Of a stretch of DNA of 64,000 nucleotides, positions 46,374 through 57,823 are shown piece by piece; positions within the stretch are counted from its first letter, which is position 1, and each line of letters starts with the position of its first letter. The stretch spans positions 10,024,205-10,088,204 of the forward strand of contig OX387184.1 in the NCBI GenBank assembly GCA_947561395.2. Direction: 5' to 3'. The position numbers and the translations under genes were made by a program. The notes under the pieces are model-generated. The model ran no database searches, was not told the DNA's origin, and saw only the letters and a program-made list of their open reading frames with translations. The stretch is from Buxus sempervirens. Its lineage: Eukaryota > Streptophyta > Magnoliopsida > Buxales > Buxaceae.

Positions 46374-49289
46374 CTAGCTTGAGTCTGCATCAGTCTCTTT
46401 TGCGGCTGCTGTCTCTTCCTGAATCCTTTTCGCCCAGTATTCATCAAGTGGGGGTCCAAATATTGCCTTTCCTGAAACAACTCCGATCCTACACACCAGT
46501 GAAGTGATTTAGAAATCTACAAATTGCATTGCTACTTTAACAAAATTGAGTGCTCAGAAAATTTATATTGTAAGCAGGCTTGAATTGGTTGTATGCTGGC
46601 TTTGGTTGGTTGCTAAGAAGTTCATCAATGGGAAAAGGTGCTTCTTTAAATCAAGATTGAACTCAACTATACCTTTCAGCAGTGATTTTTGACATAACAA
46701 ATGAAAGCAGATGAATCAAAAGCACACTGTGTAAGATGCTATTACCGGTTCTGAGTTTCTACTTATGCCTAATACAAAGTTAAGTAAAAGAAAATCTTAA
46801 GAGCAAGAGAACAAACAAAGAGGCTGCCAGGATCAATAGATCAAGAACTGAATCACGTTCAAATTAATGCACATTGCATATAGGCTTTATGGTAGCTTCC
46901 AATATATACTAAAACTGATAATCGAAAAAGGCCATCATCAAGTTTGAATATTTTGAATCTAAATGAAACATGCCAACAAGTTTATCTGCAGAGTCCGTCA
47001 ATCAACTAAACAAAGCCTTTACTTAGCTAGATGGGTTTGCTGAAGCCGTAGAATAAATTCCATTTAATTGAGGAGAAAAAACTCCAATGCACACTGTAAT
47101 CCAGATTAAATGATCTCACTGAGTTCTGTACTTGCATTATGCCCCATTCAAATTAGAGACACTGAGAAAGCTGAAGTAACCATGCTATTAGTCTAACAGG
47201 ACTCCCTAGATTGTGTTCCACTACTTCCCCTTCACTTCATCACCGCTAAATGCAACCCATAAGCCTCAAAATTAAAAATGTCACTAACCTAAAGATCCCA
47301 AAATATCTAATTCTCACTTTCTGAAAGGAAACTAAAGTAAACTATTTCCAAGTTTCTAAATTCTTGCTTTCTTAGAAGCAAAAAACCATACTTGGAAGCA
47401 TTCTATTGTTTGATCCACGGTAGATGTAGACAGCTTGGAAAAGAATTTGGAAGAATTAACATGGTGCAGCAAAACAGAATAGAGCAAGCATAATAGGGAC
47501 TTACATACAACTCAAGATATAACTCACATAACAATCCATGTTAAGCCCATCATAACCTTCTCGTGGTCACCAATCTTTTCTTCTGCACTATAGCCACCAC
47601 TTTAAACTCTCCAACAAACATAAAATATTTCGCATCTCCTCCATGAGTTTGGGGTTTCCTAAAAAACACTTCAAAAATTCTGAGACTTAAAATAAATTTC
47701 GTGCAATTTCCTTGTCAAACAAATAGAGCCAGGAAGGAAAAAAGGGAAACGGAAAAGTTGACAAAAGTTCCTCTAGTTTCCAGCCATATGCATTATGGTG
47801 ACCTCTAAAGATCACTTACCATGTCAGAAAAACAAGACAAGAATCATTCCTGAATCCTCTTTTCAGAATACAGAAAATCCATTCTTCCAGAATAAGGTCA
47901 ACAATCACCAATTTAATAGGATCTTGTCCTCCGTAAAAGTTTGTAAGCAATAACTGGATTGTTAGATCCATAAATATAACTCAAATGTTCAACAGTACGA
48001 AGAATTTCATTAATAATATACATGTTGCACAAAACTTCTCAATGAGGAAAATGAATGTGGCCAACATTTAATGATGGTACAACGGAATGAACAGTGCAAT
48101 GGTTCTGTAATTGCTACCTCCAATACCTGGTAGAACATCCAAATACTCCCAAGCATCACTTTTTAGAGGTAATAGTGCAGTACAATAATTTTACATCTCG
48201 GTTAAGTGCACACTTCAATAGAATTCATTACTCCTAAAGTTTGACTTCACTACAACCATTAATTGTTGAAATAAGACTACAGGTGGGTAAACATCTGGAT
48301 TGAGAGCTACATTCCCTTCTGTGCATGAGTCACAACACATCCTCCCCCTCCGCCTCCTCCTCTCCCCCGACTCTCTTTCAGATGAATTACAAAGGCATCA
48401 AGGAATGGAAGCTCAAAGATACAGAAATCCAGCTGATTATGCTCAGATTTACTCCAAATGCATGTGAAGGAACATCCCTGCGGTTAAATCCACAAGTACG
48501 AAGTTAATATCACCCCCTCAATACATCTATCACCAAACCAGCACCTCCGTCTTTACTATGCTAATTCTGTCACTTTGCTAATTTGCAGATAAAATTGTAA
48601 TCTTTTAGCCAACATACAGCACCACCTATTCACCAGACCTCCCTTTCACCCAGCCTCAGTTTTAGCGGTTGATTCCCTTCTTAGTTTCAGGTGCTATTTT
48701 CTTTACTATTGAAAAGTTGTTTAATTTAACATTGACATCAATTATGATTCGAGAGATTGGGTTTGTTAAGATTTACCATTTGTAGACTTAATTGTTTTTC
48801 TATCCCTTTCGCACGAAATGCGTTGAACTCATAGTTTTCGTTTAATCTGCAACTTATTAGAGATGTTAAATTTCTCATGTTCAAGAAGTGGTCCTTACAT
48901 GCGGCAAATTCGTTCTTTTAGAATTTGGATCCCAGAAAATGTGAAACTTTTAAATTGGTACCTTACAATTGTAACAGTGTGTATCAAGATGGGAACCAAA
49001 CTCAGAATATTAGATATCACAGAGAACAAATGCCAAAACTCATACATCGTGTACGGCTCAAACTAAATAAATAAATAAAACGAAAAAGAAAATAAAAATC
49101 ATGCAGATGCGAAACAATTCCTCAATATACAAGTGAAATCATTCAAAATCATCAATATGTGGATATCAAAATGAGAACTAGAGTAAAAAACAAATAAGAG
49201 TGAAAAAAAACACAATTCGAAAAAGAGAGAACTCACACGACAGCTCCTATTACCATAGGCAGAGACAGAAACCTTCTTCTACCGAACAT
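46374..49289 (-). CDS. 55-residue single-span membrane protein, probably mitochondrial, function unknown
   Basis: Two exons: 49237-49289 and 46374-46488, separated by a 2748-bp intron with GTGAGT donor and TGTGTAG acceptor. The N-terminus MFGRRRFLSLP is basic, followed by a hydrophobic span (about residues 9-25, MVIGAVVIGVVSG), then the strongly patterned GKAIFGPPLDEYW and an acidic/alanine-rich tail ending in DADSS. The splice restores frame through a shared valine codon. The order basic-hydrophobic-acidic suits a small inner-membrane protein. I recall plant proteins with this GKA(I/L)FGPPLDEYW block but cannot name a function. Each half is too short for ORF scans. The long intron contains only AT-rich DNA and short unrelated frames. 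Confidence 0.72.
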
Positions 49290-50012
49290 TTTTTTGGTGA
49301 AGTAAACGAAAGGGTATTAGAGCTTTTTCTGTGCGAGTAGTGAACCCAAGATTCTCCAATCGTCGTTACGGGTATTATCGGGCGAGAAGATAAAATGCAG
49401 GGGGACTGATAGTGCACTCAATTCGCGCCCCCTGGCTTAAAGAGCTCAGCTAGGGCTTCAAACAGATCGGATTCCGGCAGAAAATGATATCCGATCCGAT
49501 TAAATTTAAAAATATATCTTGAATCTGTTTAAAAATCCACGGATCTTCTATATAAAGTTATCAAACCCTAAAAACTTGGCAGATATATATAAACTGGGCC
49601 TGTTTTTCTCGGTCCAACAATCTAAAACCATTGCTTTGCTGGGGCTTTTCTCTAGAAGGCCCTGGTTTTCTTTCGCTATTGTAAGGTAACTATCACTCGC
49701 TAAAGTTTACCAGTTTGTAAACACGAAATCTAGTACCTGGTGTTATTGGCTGGGGTTTCAACTTTCAACCGTGTGAAGTAGCGATGTTGCGCCGTATAGC
49801 TACAGGGTTTATGTATGAACTAAAGACCAAAGAGAGCTTAGTTCATGGAAGAAAAACTATTTGCCTAAAGAAAGGCAGCTAGCCAGTTATATACAAGAGA
49901 CAAAAAACATACCCCGCAAAAAAAAAATTACAAAGCCAGCCTTAAAACAAAAGGTGGGGTGACAAAAAGTTTAGGAAGGACATTTCTGCAAACATCTGGC
50001 ATCCGCTTTAGT
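49290..50012. other. Promoter side of the small membrane protein gene
   Basis: Upstream sequence of the gene starting at 49289 and 3' flank of the EVE-domain gene ending at 50013. No further gene seen. Confidence 0.45.
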
Positions 50013-50486
50013 CTAATCATCCATTTGATCGCACTCGGCGTCTTCTTGATTAGGTCCCTGTTCATACCCTCCTCCCATCTCACAAAGTCGGTCCCACACA
50101 TCCTTGGCAACTGGAACGACCGACAAACGTGGCTGCCTGAATAACTGAAACCCTTTCAACCCATCTTCTCCTTTCATCTCCTTCAAGTCCACCGGACGCC
50201 GCATCTCCCCCACGGCTTGAACGTCGACCGCCCCTTCCTTCCCCTCTTCATCAGAAGAATACCATTCCTTAGACACGCGTACCACACCAACAATGCGGCG
50301 GGCTTTAGCGCCAGAATGATAGAAGAAGCAGAGGTCCCCCACTCTCATGGCCTTCATGTGTTTCTGGGCTTGCTTGTTCTTCACTCCATCCCACTCAGAC
50401 ACTCCTCCGTTTGCCGCCTGATCCTCCCACGACCATTCTCCCGCCTCTGTCTTCAGTAGCCAGTACTGACCACCTCCGCCCCGCAT
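50013..50486 (-). CDS. EVE domain-containing protein (thymocyte nuclear protein 1 / Thy28-like)
   Basis: Intronless frame of 157 residues that is almost entirely one EVE domain, a PUA-related fold thought to bind modified nucleobases in DNA or RNA. Signature blocks: QYWLLKTEAGEWSWED (about 7-22), GVSEWDGVKNKQAQKHM (28-44), MRVGDLCFFYHSGAKARRIV (47-66), VGEMRRPVDLKEMKG (91-105) and FQLFRQPRLSVVPVAKDVWD (113-132). The KTE, W and aromatic residues that line the pocket are present. The ATG at 50486 gives the usual plant start with a short Gly run. A TATA-like box lies about 200 bases upstream. Cellular role in plants is not established; nuclear location is inferred from the family name. Confidence 0.92.
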   Translation of the reverse strand: MRGGGGQYWLLKTEAGEWSWEDQAANGGVSEWDGVKNKQAQKHMKAMRVGDLCFFYHSGAKARRIVGVVRVSKEWYSSDEEGKEGAVDVQAVGEMRRPVDLKEMKGEDGLKGFQLFRQPRLSVVPVAKDVWDRLCEMGGGYEQGPNQEDAECDQMDD

Positions 50487-50690
50487 TTCTCCTTTCCTTC
50501 TCGACGCCGCTCGGTTCTACACTAAATCCTTATCTAGGGACTAACAGGGTCTGGACTCTCTGCTTTAGTCCGTACACTCGAGCCGAACACATGGTCCGGT
50601 CCAAGGAAGTAGCCATTCTAGGCTTTAAGTTAAACGAAGCTTCCGCGCCACAAGGTTTAAAATTTTGGGCCGAACAAAGAGCCCATCAGT

Positions 50691-50698
50691 TATATAAA
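50691..50698 (-). promoter_or_regulatory. Candidate TATA box of the EVE-domain gene
   Basis: Reads TTTATATA on the minus strand, about 205 bases ahead of the ATG at 50486; this would give a leader of roughly 170 bases. Confidence 0.4.
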
Positions 50699-50929
50699 CC
50701 GATGAGCCGATGCGGAGACAGCGCGTCGCGTCAATGCTTCTTATCTTATCTCTCTAAAATCTAATTGCTTCCTATGGTGCTGTTTCCACTATGCCTTTTG
50801 TGGTGGAGACCGGAGAGGTGCTGTTCCCACTACTGCCACACGAAATAAATTGCCAGAGGGATTAAGTGGCACGACACTTGAAACATATTAAAACACAAGC
50901 ACACAAGCAATAGTTAGGTTAAACTCTGC

Positions 50930-51535
50930 AAATTGTGACCCATGACCCGTCAACCCACCCGGTCTAAGATGGGTTTGTGGGTTGATTGTTCAACCTGTGG
51001 GTGAGGTTCAGGTTTGTAATTGTAACCCGAATATAATCTAGTCAGGTTCGGGTTGATCCGTCAATCCAACGGGTCATTAAATGTATTACTAGTTTCCTTA
51101 GACTCTGATGATGTAAATTGAGGACTTCACTATAAGTTTAAGTCTTTTAAAGTTTGTGATAATATTATTAGTTTCTTGTTATGTTTTAATTCTTTTTTGT
51201 TTTTCATGTTATTCTAGTTTTATCTTAACGATGGTTAATCTTATTGTGATTACTATATATTTATGCTTTGACATTATAATGAACTAAAAAAACTAGAAAT
51301 TGCTTAGACTTGAGATTTTGGGACACTAGGGTTTGAGGTTAATTTTGTCGTGTTGGACCTTTTAGCTTGTAATAATTCTCAATTATTATTAATAATTTAA
51401 ATATGTTTAATGGGTTGATCGGTTAGAGCGGGTTAGGGCATGTGAGCCGTTTATTAAACGGGTATGTTCAGGTTGAGCTTTGACCGTCAACCCCTATATC
51501 AACCCGACCCATGTCCACCTCTACCTCTAGTGCTG
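50930..51535. repeat. GGGTTGA-rich repeat block, probable MITE
   Basis: Left and right edges both carry clustered GTCAACCC / GGGTTGA words (about 50945-51075 and 51410-51500) around an AT-rich centre without coding capacity. This subterminal-repeat layout resembles the hAT MITE at 41782-42317. Clear inverted ends and a target duplication were not found, so the boundaries are approximate. Confidence 0.5.
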
Positions 51536-52411
51536 CCGTTGGATATTGATTCGGTCTAGACCTTATACAGTTGACCATATTTCCTCCGTACGATCATGAT
51601 CCATCAACATCAGCACAATGGTTTGACCAAAGCCAACCAAGCGATCATTATCTCCATCTAAGCGACTTTACATCATTAGGTCGTGAATCTCGTTATCATC
51701 ATCATCATAAGAATCACAGCCACAAGCAAGCGGCACATAGCGTGGCTGCCATGGCATGCGACTAACAATCATCAGAAGCGCACTACCAAGTACAAACACT
51801 TGGTTGTCCTCTTCGCAGGAGCCGATCGAGACTCTCTCGCTCAAAGGTCAATGCTCGCCATTCTTCAGGACTCAGGAGTGCCTTCCAAGAGACGGATATA
51901 TACTATATAAATAGCGTAATATTTCTTCTAGAATCCTGAACTGGTTTGGTTTACGGTTGGTTGGTTGGTTCGTACTCGTCCTATTGACCCTGTCAAAACA
52001 TCCAGAAATGGTGAAAGTGCAACGAAGGACAAACCGTCTACCATACTCTCTTGGTGCTGTTGGTAGGTTGGGAAGAACAACATTTATGAAAGGTGTTAAT
52101 CCCTCACCAGAAAAACAGGCAACGCAGTAAAGAGCTTTCGAACACATTAATTAAACTCTCTAACCAAGCCAAATGGGATTTATAAGCAATCCGAATGGAC
52201 CCAGACATCGTTCTGTGCCATTTTTATTTGAAACACGTACAACAAGAACACATGATCGATAAACTCATACGTTATACCAAAAGCCATCTGTTTTACAATG
52301 ATCACACAAACGAACATAGCAATATGACAAGTAATTAAGTCCAGAACAAATCATAAAGATTTAGATATATTCTAGATGGAAAAAAGAAAGTGATGGTCGA
52401 CGGAGAGAGAT
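51536..52411. other. 3' flank of the phytosulfokine gene
   Basis: Short overlapping frames on both strands (51571-52147) show no family motif. The 300 bases left of 52412 are the likely 3' UTR. TTGGTTGGTTGG repeats occur near 51957. Confidence 0.4.
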
Positions 52412-52774
52412 TCATGGCTTGTGCTTCTGGGTATAGATGTAATCGGTGTGAGCTACAAGGGTCCTTCTCATCAAGCATTCCTCCTCACCAACGCCTTCAC
52501 AGCTTTCATTTATCTCAACGTCCTCGAGTTCAACATCCTAATAACCACAAACCCAGAAGAATTAAAAATAAATAAATTGAAAAGCCGTCAATTAGAATCG
52601 ATAGATTTTGAGGCAGCTGGGAAATAATATATTTCCTTGTCAAGGAAATAAACCTACCCCGTTGTGGGATTTGATTGGAGAGTCCTCGGGAATCACAGGT
52701 TCTGGACGGGCGGCATAGGTTAGAGTGAAGAACAGGAGAAGGCATACCATGAAAAGGGATGTAAGCTTCGACAT
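52412..52774 (-). CDS. PSK: Phytosulfokine precursor (PSK peptide hormone)
   Basis: Two exons, 52658-52774 and 52412-52537, joined in phase 0 across a GGG|GTAGGT...TTAG intron of 120 bases; 80 residues. PSK is a secreted, tyrosine-sulfated pentapeptide that signals through leucine-rich-repeat receptor kinases to promote cell growth. Residues 1-21 ([20 protein letters not shown]) form a signal peptide ending at AA. A variable acidic middle follows. The conserved C-terminus has [18 protein letters not shown], an Asp before the hormone (the usual sulfation/processing cue), the exact pentapeptide YIYTQ at 72-76 (52427-52441), and KHKP. The two conserved cysteines are present. Length and exon structure are normal for PSK genes; all key residues are intact. 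Confidence 0.95.
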
Positions 52775-52845
52775 GTTTACAGCTCAAACCGAATCGAGAA
52801 CGCTAGCTGGAGAAGAGGAACACAAAGAAGAGATTTCGAGAAGTG

Positions 52846-52856
52846 AATATATATAG
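52846..52856 (-). promoter_or_regulatory. Candidate TATA box of the phytosulfokine gene
   Basis: Reads CTATATATATT on the minus strand, about 75 bases upstream of the ATG at 52774; a start some 30 bases downstream would leave a 40-base leader. Confidence 0.55.
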
Positions 52857-53391
52857 ATCGAGGAGAATTGAGAAAAAAAAAAAAAAAGAATTAAGAGGAC
52901 GAAAAGAGACGAAGGAACGTGTGAACCTAAGAACGGTGAGAGACTAAAAATAGCAGCTGGAATGCAAGACAGAGGATTGAAAAGGAAAGTACAATTAAGG
53001 TTTGAAAATCCCCTCGCTTATATCGCCGGAGAAATGTTTCTGGACGTCTCCATAAGGCTTTTAAAGTTTAATAAATGAACGAACGAACCGCTTCCTGTTG
53101 TCCGAGTTGGCTCGATCGGCGAGCCATTTCTTGATAATAGTCAACGCGCACGCCGTTTTTATAGGGCAAAGGTTTGATACATTGACCACGAACGCCAGAG
53201 TTAGAAGCCTGGTTTGACATGGATTCTTTGGTAGATGATTTTGGTGAACTCCCTTTCTATTTCTTTTATCACAAAAAATTAATAATAATAATAATTTTTT
53301 ATTTTTATTTTGCTTATATCTATTTCAAAAAAATATTGAAAAATCTGACAGTAGCTAATTTGTTATGACACGTTATAAACGTTTATCTATA
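52857..53391. other. Upstream region of the phytosulfokine gene
   Basis: Promoter-proximal DNA with a 15-base A run at about 52874-52888 and an AAT triplet run near 53279-53296. No gene seen. Confidence 0.45.
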
Positions 53392-53584
53392 TCTATACTA
53401 TTAATAAAAGAAAGAGGGAGGAATATTCCCTCCAGATTCTGGCCTCCCTTTTCTTTTCCAAATATTATCCTCCTCAACTAAAATAATCCCAACATATAAC
53501 CACCACAACCACCTTTCACTTTTAAATTTAAACCTTGCAACTGTTCCCTCCCCTACGTGCAGTTACGCACGTGCACCCTACTAG
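53392..53584 (+). mobile_element. 193-bp Helitron-like element, copy A
   Basis: Starts TCTATACTATTAATAAA after host A and ends with a hairpin ACGTGC-AGTTAC-GCACGT followed by ACCCTACTAG and host T: the plant Helitron ends. The body (GAATATTCCCTCCAGATTCTGGCC..., a pyrimidine run, AACTAAAATAATCC, TATAACCACC) is shared with copies B and C. It has no coding capacity. Confidence 0.82.
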
Positions 53585-54312
53585 TTAATAGAATTAAACC
53601 GTTTGAACTAGCTAGTAGTATTGATGGTATATATATAAATCTACACAGGCTGTTGGCACATGGAGAGTGATAGATGGATGGACTCTGAAATGATAAAATC
53701 ACAAGGAGATAAAAGTTGGTGTGATGCTGGCTAGACAACTTTTGGTTCTATAAATAAGTTCACACATGCAAAGGAAGACTAAATCTCCCACCAAGAAAAA
53801 AGGGAGGATCGAGGAAGAAGGGATCTGTTAATTAGTTGTCCAAACTGAAAGATCTTCTAGACAGGTTGAAAATGCCTTGTTAATGGCCTTTAATTTACCT
53901 TCTAGATCGACTTTAGATTCAGGGGGCACCCATTTCCTTACATTGATTAATACGTAAATGTTGTTTGAACTGCAACTTTTATATATAATTCTTTTATTTT
54001 GACAGAAGTGTTGAATTTTCAATCCTATGTCATATTGACAGCTCAAGAAACACCAGTTTCGTCTCCTAATTAAAATTGTTTTATTAAGGCCTGAAGCCTT
54101 GGCGCGATTGGTTGTGAAAACTGATATATCCATGACAAGATAGAAGCTTACATGCAGGCCATTAATTCGCTTTCATTCAATATAGAAACTAGTAGGGTGA
54201 CTCAGCCAACCAGCTTTGAGCCAGATCGTTTCCTTGTCACTAGATATATGGCCGGGATAATTTGACCAGAAAAAGGGAAACTTCAAGAGAGAATCAACAA
54301 TAATATTTAGAG
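53585..54312. other. Intergenic, no gene seen
   Basis: The short frames at 53553-53738 and 53828-54133 (minus) have no recognised motif. No terminal repeats detected. Confidence 0.4.
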
Positions 54313-54317
54313 GTATC

Positions 54318-54471
54318 TGTAACAACCCAACTCAACGAGATATTGTCCGTTTTGGTCCTAAACAAGTACGGTTTTGTCCTCAAAAGGCGTCTCGCTAGTT
54401 AGAGTGTTTTTCCTGACTCTTATACCATACCGGTTATTCATTCGTTTTCAATGTAGGATCGGGATATCACA
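54318..54471 (+). mobile_element. 154-bp solo LTR, TRIM-sized
   Basis: Begins TGTAACAACCC and ends GGATATCACA (TG...CA), flanked by a perfect 5-bp duplication GTATC (54313-54317 and 54472-54476). The internal words GATATTGTCCGTTTTGG and ACGGTTTTGTCCTCAAAAGG are familiar from a repeat widespread in plant genomes. At 154 bp it has the size of a TRIM-type LTR rather than of a full retrotransposon. A single LTR indicates loss of the interior by recombination. Confidence 0.82.
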
Positions 54472-54476
54472 GTATC

Positions 54477-57400
54477 AAAGCTCCACAAATCGCCCCCATA
54501 CGTATATATCTTCAATTTGAGTTAAACGATTCATTCTTCAATGCTTATAAGGATGAAGGAGTTGCTATACCGATTATTGCAATTATATTAATCAAAACGA
54601 TTTTGAAATGGTTCACACTCTAGAATGTTGTGGAAGCTTCCACTTGTTTTTTCCTTTTTTTTATTTTTCTTTTGCTTGTGTTCATTTGCTGTGCTGACCT
54701 TTTTGTTAAGTCACTATAACGTATTAATTCCCGTACAATAAAACACAAGAGAAAGGAGCTGAACACATCCAAGCGGTTTCTAGTACTGTAAATTAAGGTA
54801 ACATAGTATTTTTTTTTATTTGCTAAAAATCCAAATTATTTGGCTGTTGAGGAAAAAAGCAGTGGCTTGAATTGAGGCATAATCAATATTGCTTAATTTC
54901 TTTAAGGCGATTCACGCTCTTGTTATGGAATTAAAACACCAACTTAGAGAAAGAAATTAGACTAATTCCTTATAAAATATACTCTTATAAAATACATAGT
55001 ATATTTGATAAACATATAAATAGGTTGTTCAATAATCATTCAGCTTAACCTGAGCTATTAATGAGTTGACTCGCAATCAACTCATTCTTCCTTGAATCCT
55101 CAACACAAATCGGTTCGTGCTTCCATTAGCGTTTTAATCCATCTATAGACTATTGCTCTAGGGTTGTTGGTCTACTATAGACTTTCCATTCTTTAGGGTA
55201 CTTGATAAAAGCAAGTTGCTTGTAAGAAATTTTATTAGATTCTCTTAAGAAGATGCACCAAGTTAACCGGATTAATTATTTTCTGATTTCATTACAACAT
55301 ATTCATTTATCTTTTGTCATGATATATAGATTTGAAACTTTTTATTGGTTTTGACCAGATTGATGACTGAAGCTAAATATTGAATGCAATTTGACATTTC
55401 TATGCTGTCTTTTTCTCTATTTCTTAATCCCCTTCATCTTTCTCCTCCTTTCAAGACACCAGGGAAAATTTTTGATGCTAACAGCATGTCGAAACTTCTT
55501 TGTCACGAAGACATTATCAATTGAGAAGTAAAATCTAAGAAGATATGATTCAAATTAACAATATTAAATATTACAATAATATGATTGTGATTGTCTTCTA
55601 GATTCTGGTTAATGTCGCCATAAGTTGTTAGTCTAAAACAGTAATGCGTACTAACTAAGGAGAAAACAAAGAGAGGGCGATGTTGGCAGATGAACTCATT
55701 GGATAGCTTATTTAACAAGTGTGTTACACAGAAGTCTAAACTAGTATTATACAAAGCCTATCCCAAGATTAATATCTTAAGATTTTAAGGAACAAATGGA
55801 AGATAAGGCCTCCAGCTTTGTTTAGTGGGTTGACTACAGGCATTTGTGATTCTTTAAGATAGAAGAACAACATTAGAGAAGGAAGCATCGCGTTTACCGA
55901 AAAATAAAAATGGAATTAAGAATCTTATATGTTTCTTGCAATATATTGCTTTGCTTGTGTCACTGAGATTTAGCTGATGCACTCTTCATTAATTTGTCAT
56001 TCCCATGGAGGGTGTGCTTTGTCAACTTGAATGGCTAAAGCTGTTCACGACCTTTTAATGCATTCAAATTTGAAGTGATAAAGATTGCTACTTTTATCTT
56101 CTTTCAGGTGGCGAATATAGTGTGTGAAGTTGAACTTTGGGCGGCTTTTGAATTAAAGCCATTTGCGTAGTTGATTGCTTTTAAGGCCAAGTCCAAGCTG
56201 GGGACAGTCGTTTGCTCAAAAGGGCAGAAAGAGCGAGCCACCCCCATCAGCTTTAGCTCAAAGGCCTCTGCAACGATTTGAGGCTACTTTTGACCCAATG
56301 CCAGCATATTCCTTCCTTACCAAGGAAGCAAATTGTTATCGACGTTTACCTTTTTTGTTTTTTTCTTTTCTGTTCTCTGTGAGCCTGATTAATAAACACG
56401 TTCATGGTTTAATCAAGGACATTGACAAACACCCCAGCCGAGAAGAGATTCCTTTTGGCTTTTAATCCAAAAAGTCATAAACCAAGATCATTCATTCTCC
56501 ACTAGGCCTCGTGGCTGATCGATGTTGGTATCGGCTTCAGTTCTCGCCTCAGTCAGGTAGGTTTTTTTGGTGAAATCACCAAAAAAACCTTGACATCCTC
56601 TGCACTTCTTTCTTGCATTTGTCCCTACACTTTGAGGGAGATGCTCACATGGAATATGAATTTTTCGTTAAAAAAATATCATTCTTATTAAAAAACCTCT
56701 AACCTTCAAATGTTCCACAGTTAAGTTTTATATGTTGATGTACATAGTTATACAGACAGCTATAAGCTAAAGTTTTTAGGTTACACGTTCCTTCCCGTGT
56801 ATGTTTATGCATGTGTGAATATAATTAAGTCCCATATGTTAGGTCTTTTGATATATATAATTATACTATCACTTATTAGCTTAAGCTTTTAAGTGCAAAG
56901 TTTGTTTGATATACACATGGCAGCATTTCCCTTAAAATAAAGGGGACAAATGCAGAAAAAAATTGTTAAAAATATATAAAGTTCACCCTTACCATTAACT
57001 TAACCTTTTCGTAGGAACGGTGTTCTATATAAAAACAAAAAACAAAAAATGATGAGGATTATAATTAATATGTAGAATCAAAAAGGACTTGGGGTCTCTG
57101 TTTGATAATCTTTGGGTGTAATTAACATTTTATTCAGTGATCACCATAATTTACTAAGACCAAGGTCAGCATCTTCCTAACTCACTAACCCTTTCTCATC
57201 TTCTTCATTGTTCCGGTCTAGGCTTATAACATTGATACAGGGATTACAATAGATAGTGTAAGCAATGAAGGAATATTTTATTGATTTGTCATATAATCTC
57301 ATATGGATGATCGCACCATCAACAGTATCAGAGGAGAGGTAGTACAAAACCTAGCTAGTGGTAGGGGATGCGTTTGCGTGGGCAAGGCAAAATATCTTAG

Positions 57401-57818
57401 CCCATAGCGCTGTACTTTCAAAGCCCAACCGGATTCAGTCAAATGAGAAGCCAGGCTTGGGTCAATCGAAGCCCAAGCACGTTCATAAACTGTAGCACAA
57501 GTCTGATATTTAATTGGTCAGTTAAATTAAAAAGTTCCACCTCTGTAGATTAGATATTTTATTGAATTTTTTTAATACTGATAAACCGTTTTATTCACAA
57601 GCCTGCTGCGGTAAGGCTAGCAGGATCTTTGCTTCAGACGATGTGGACCTTGTATGTACCTCTCTTAATGGAAGCTTCTAGATTCATTTACATATAACCA
57701 ATCTATGTTAGCCCAAAAAAGTTTTGAATTTTTCTTTTTCAATTTTTATTATAATTGCAAATATTTTAATACCATTAACTAAATCTTCTATCAACATACT
57801 TTTATATCTGTTTGTTAT
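54477..57818. other. AT-rich intergenic, no gene seen
   Basis: The frames at 55503-55754 (minus) and 56175-56465 (plus) show no family motif. A GTAGGTTTTTTTGGTGAAATC...ACCAAAAAAACC inverted repeat lies near 56556-56589. The segment near 56875-56925 (TTAGCTTAAGCTTTTAAGTGCAAAG) recalls a phrase near 3435-3480, suggesting a shared dispersed repeat. Confidence 0.4.
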
Positions 57819-57823
57819 ACATG

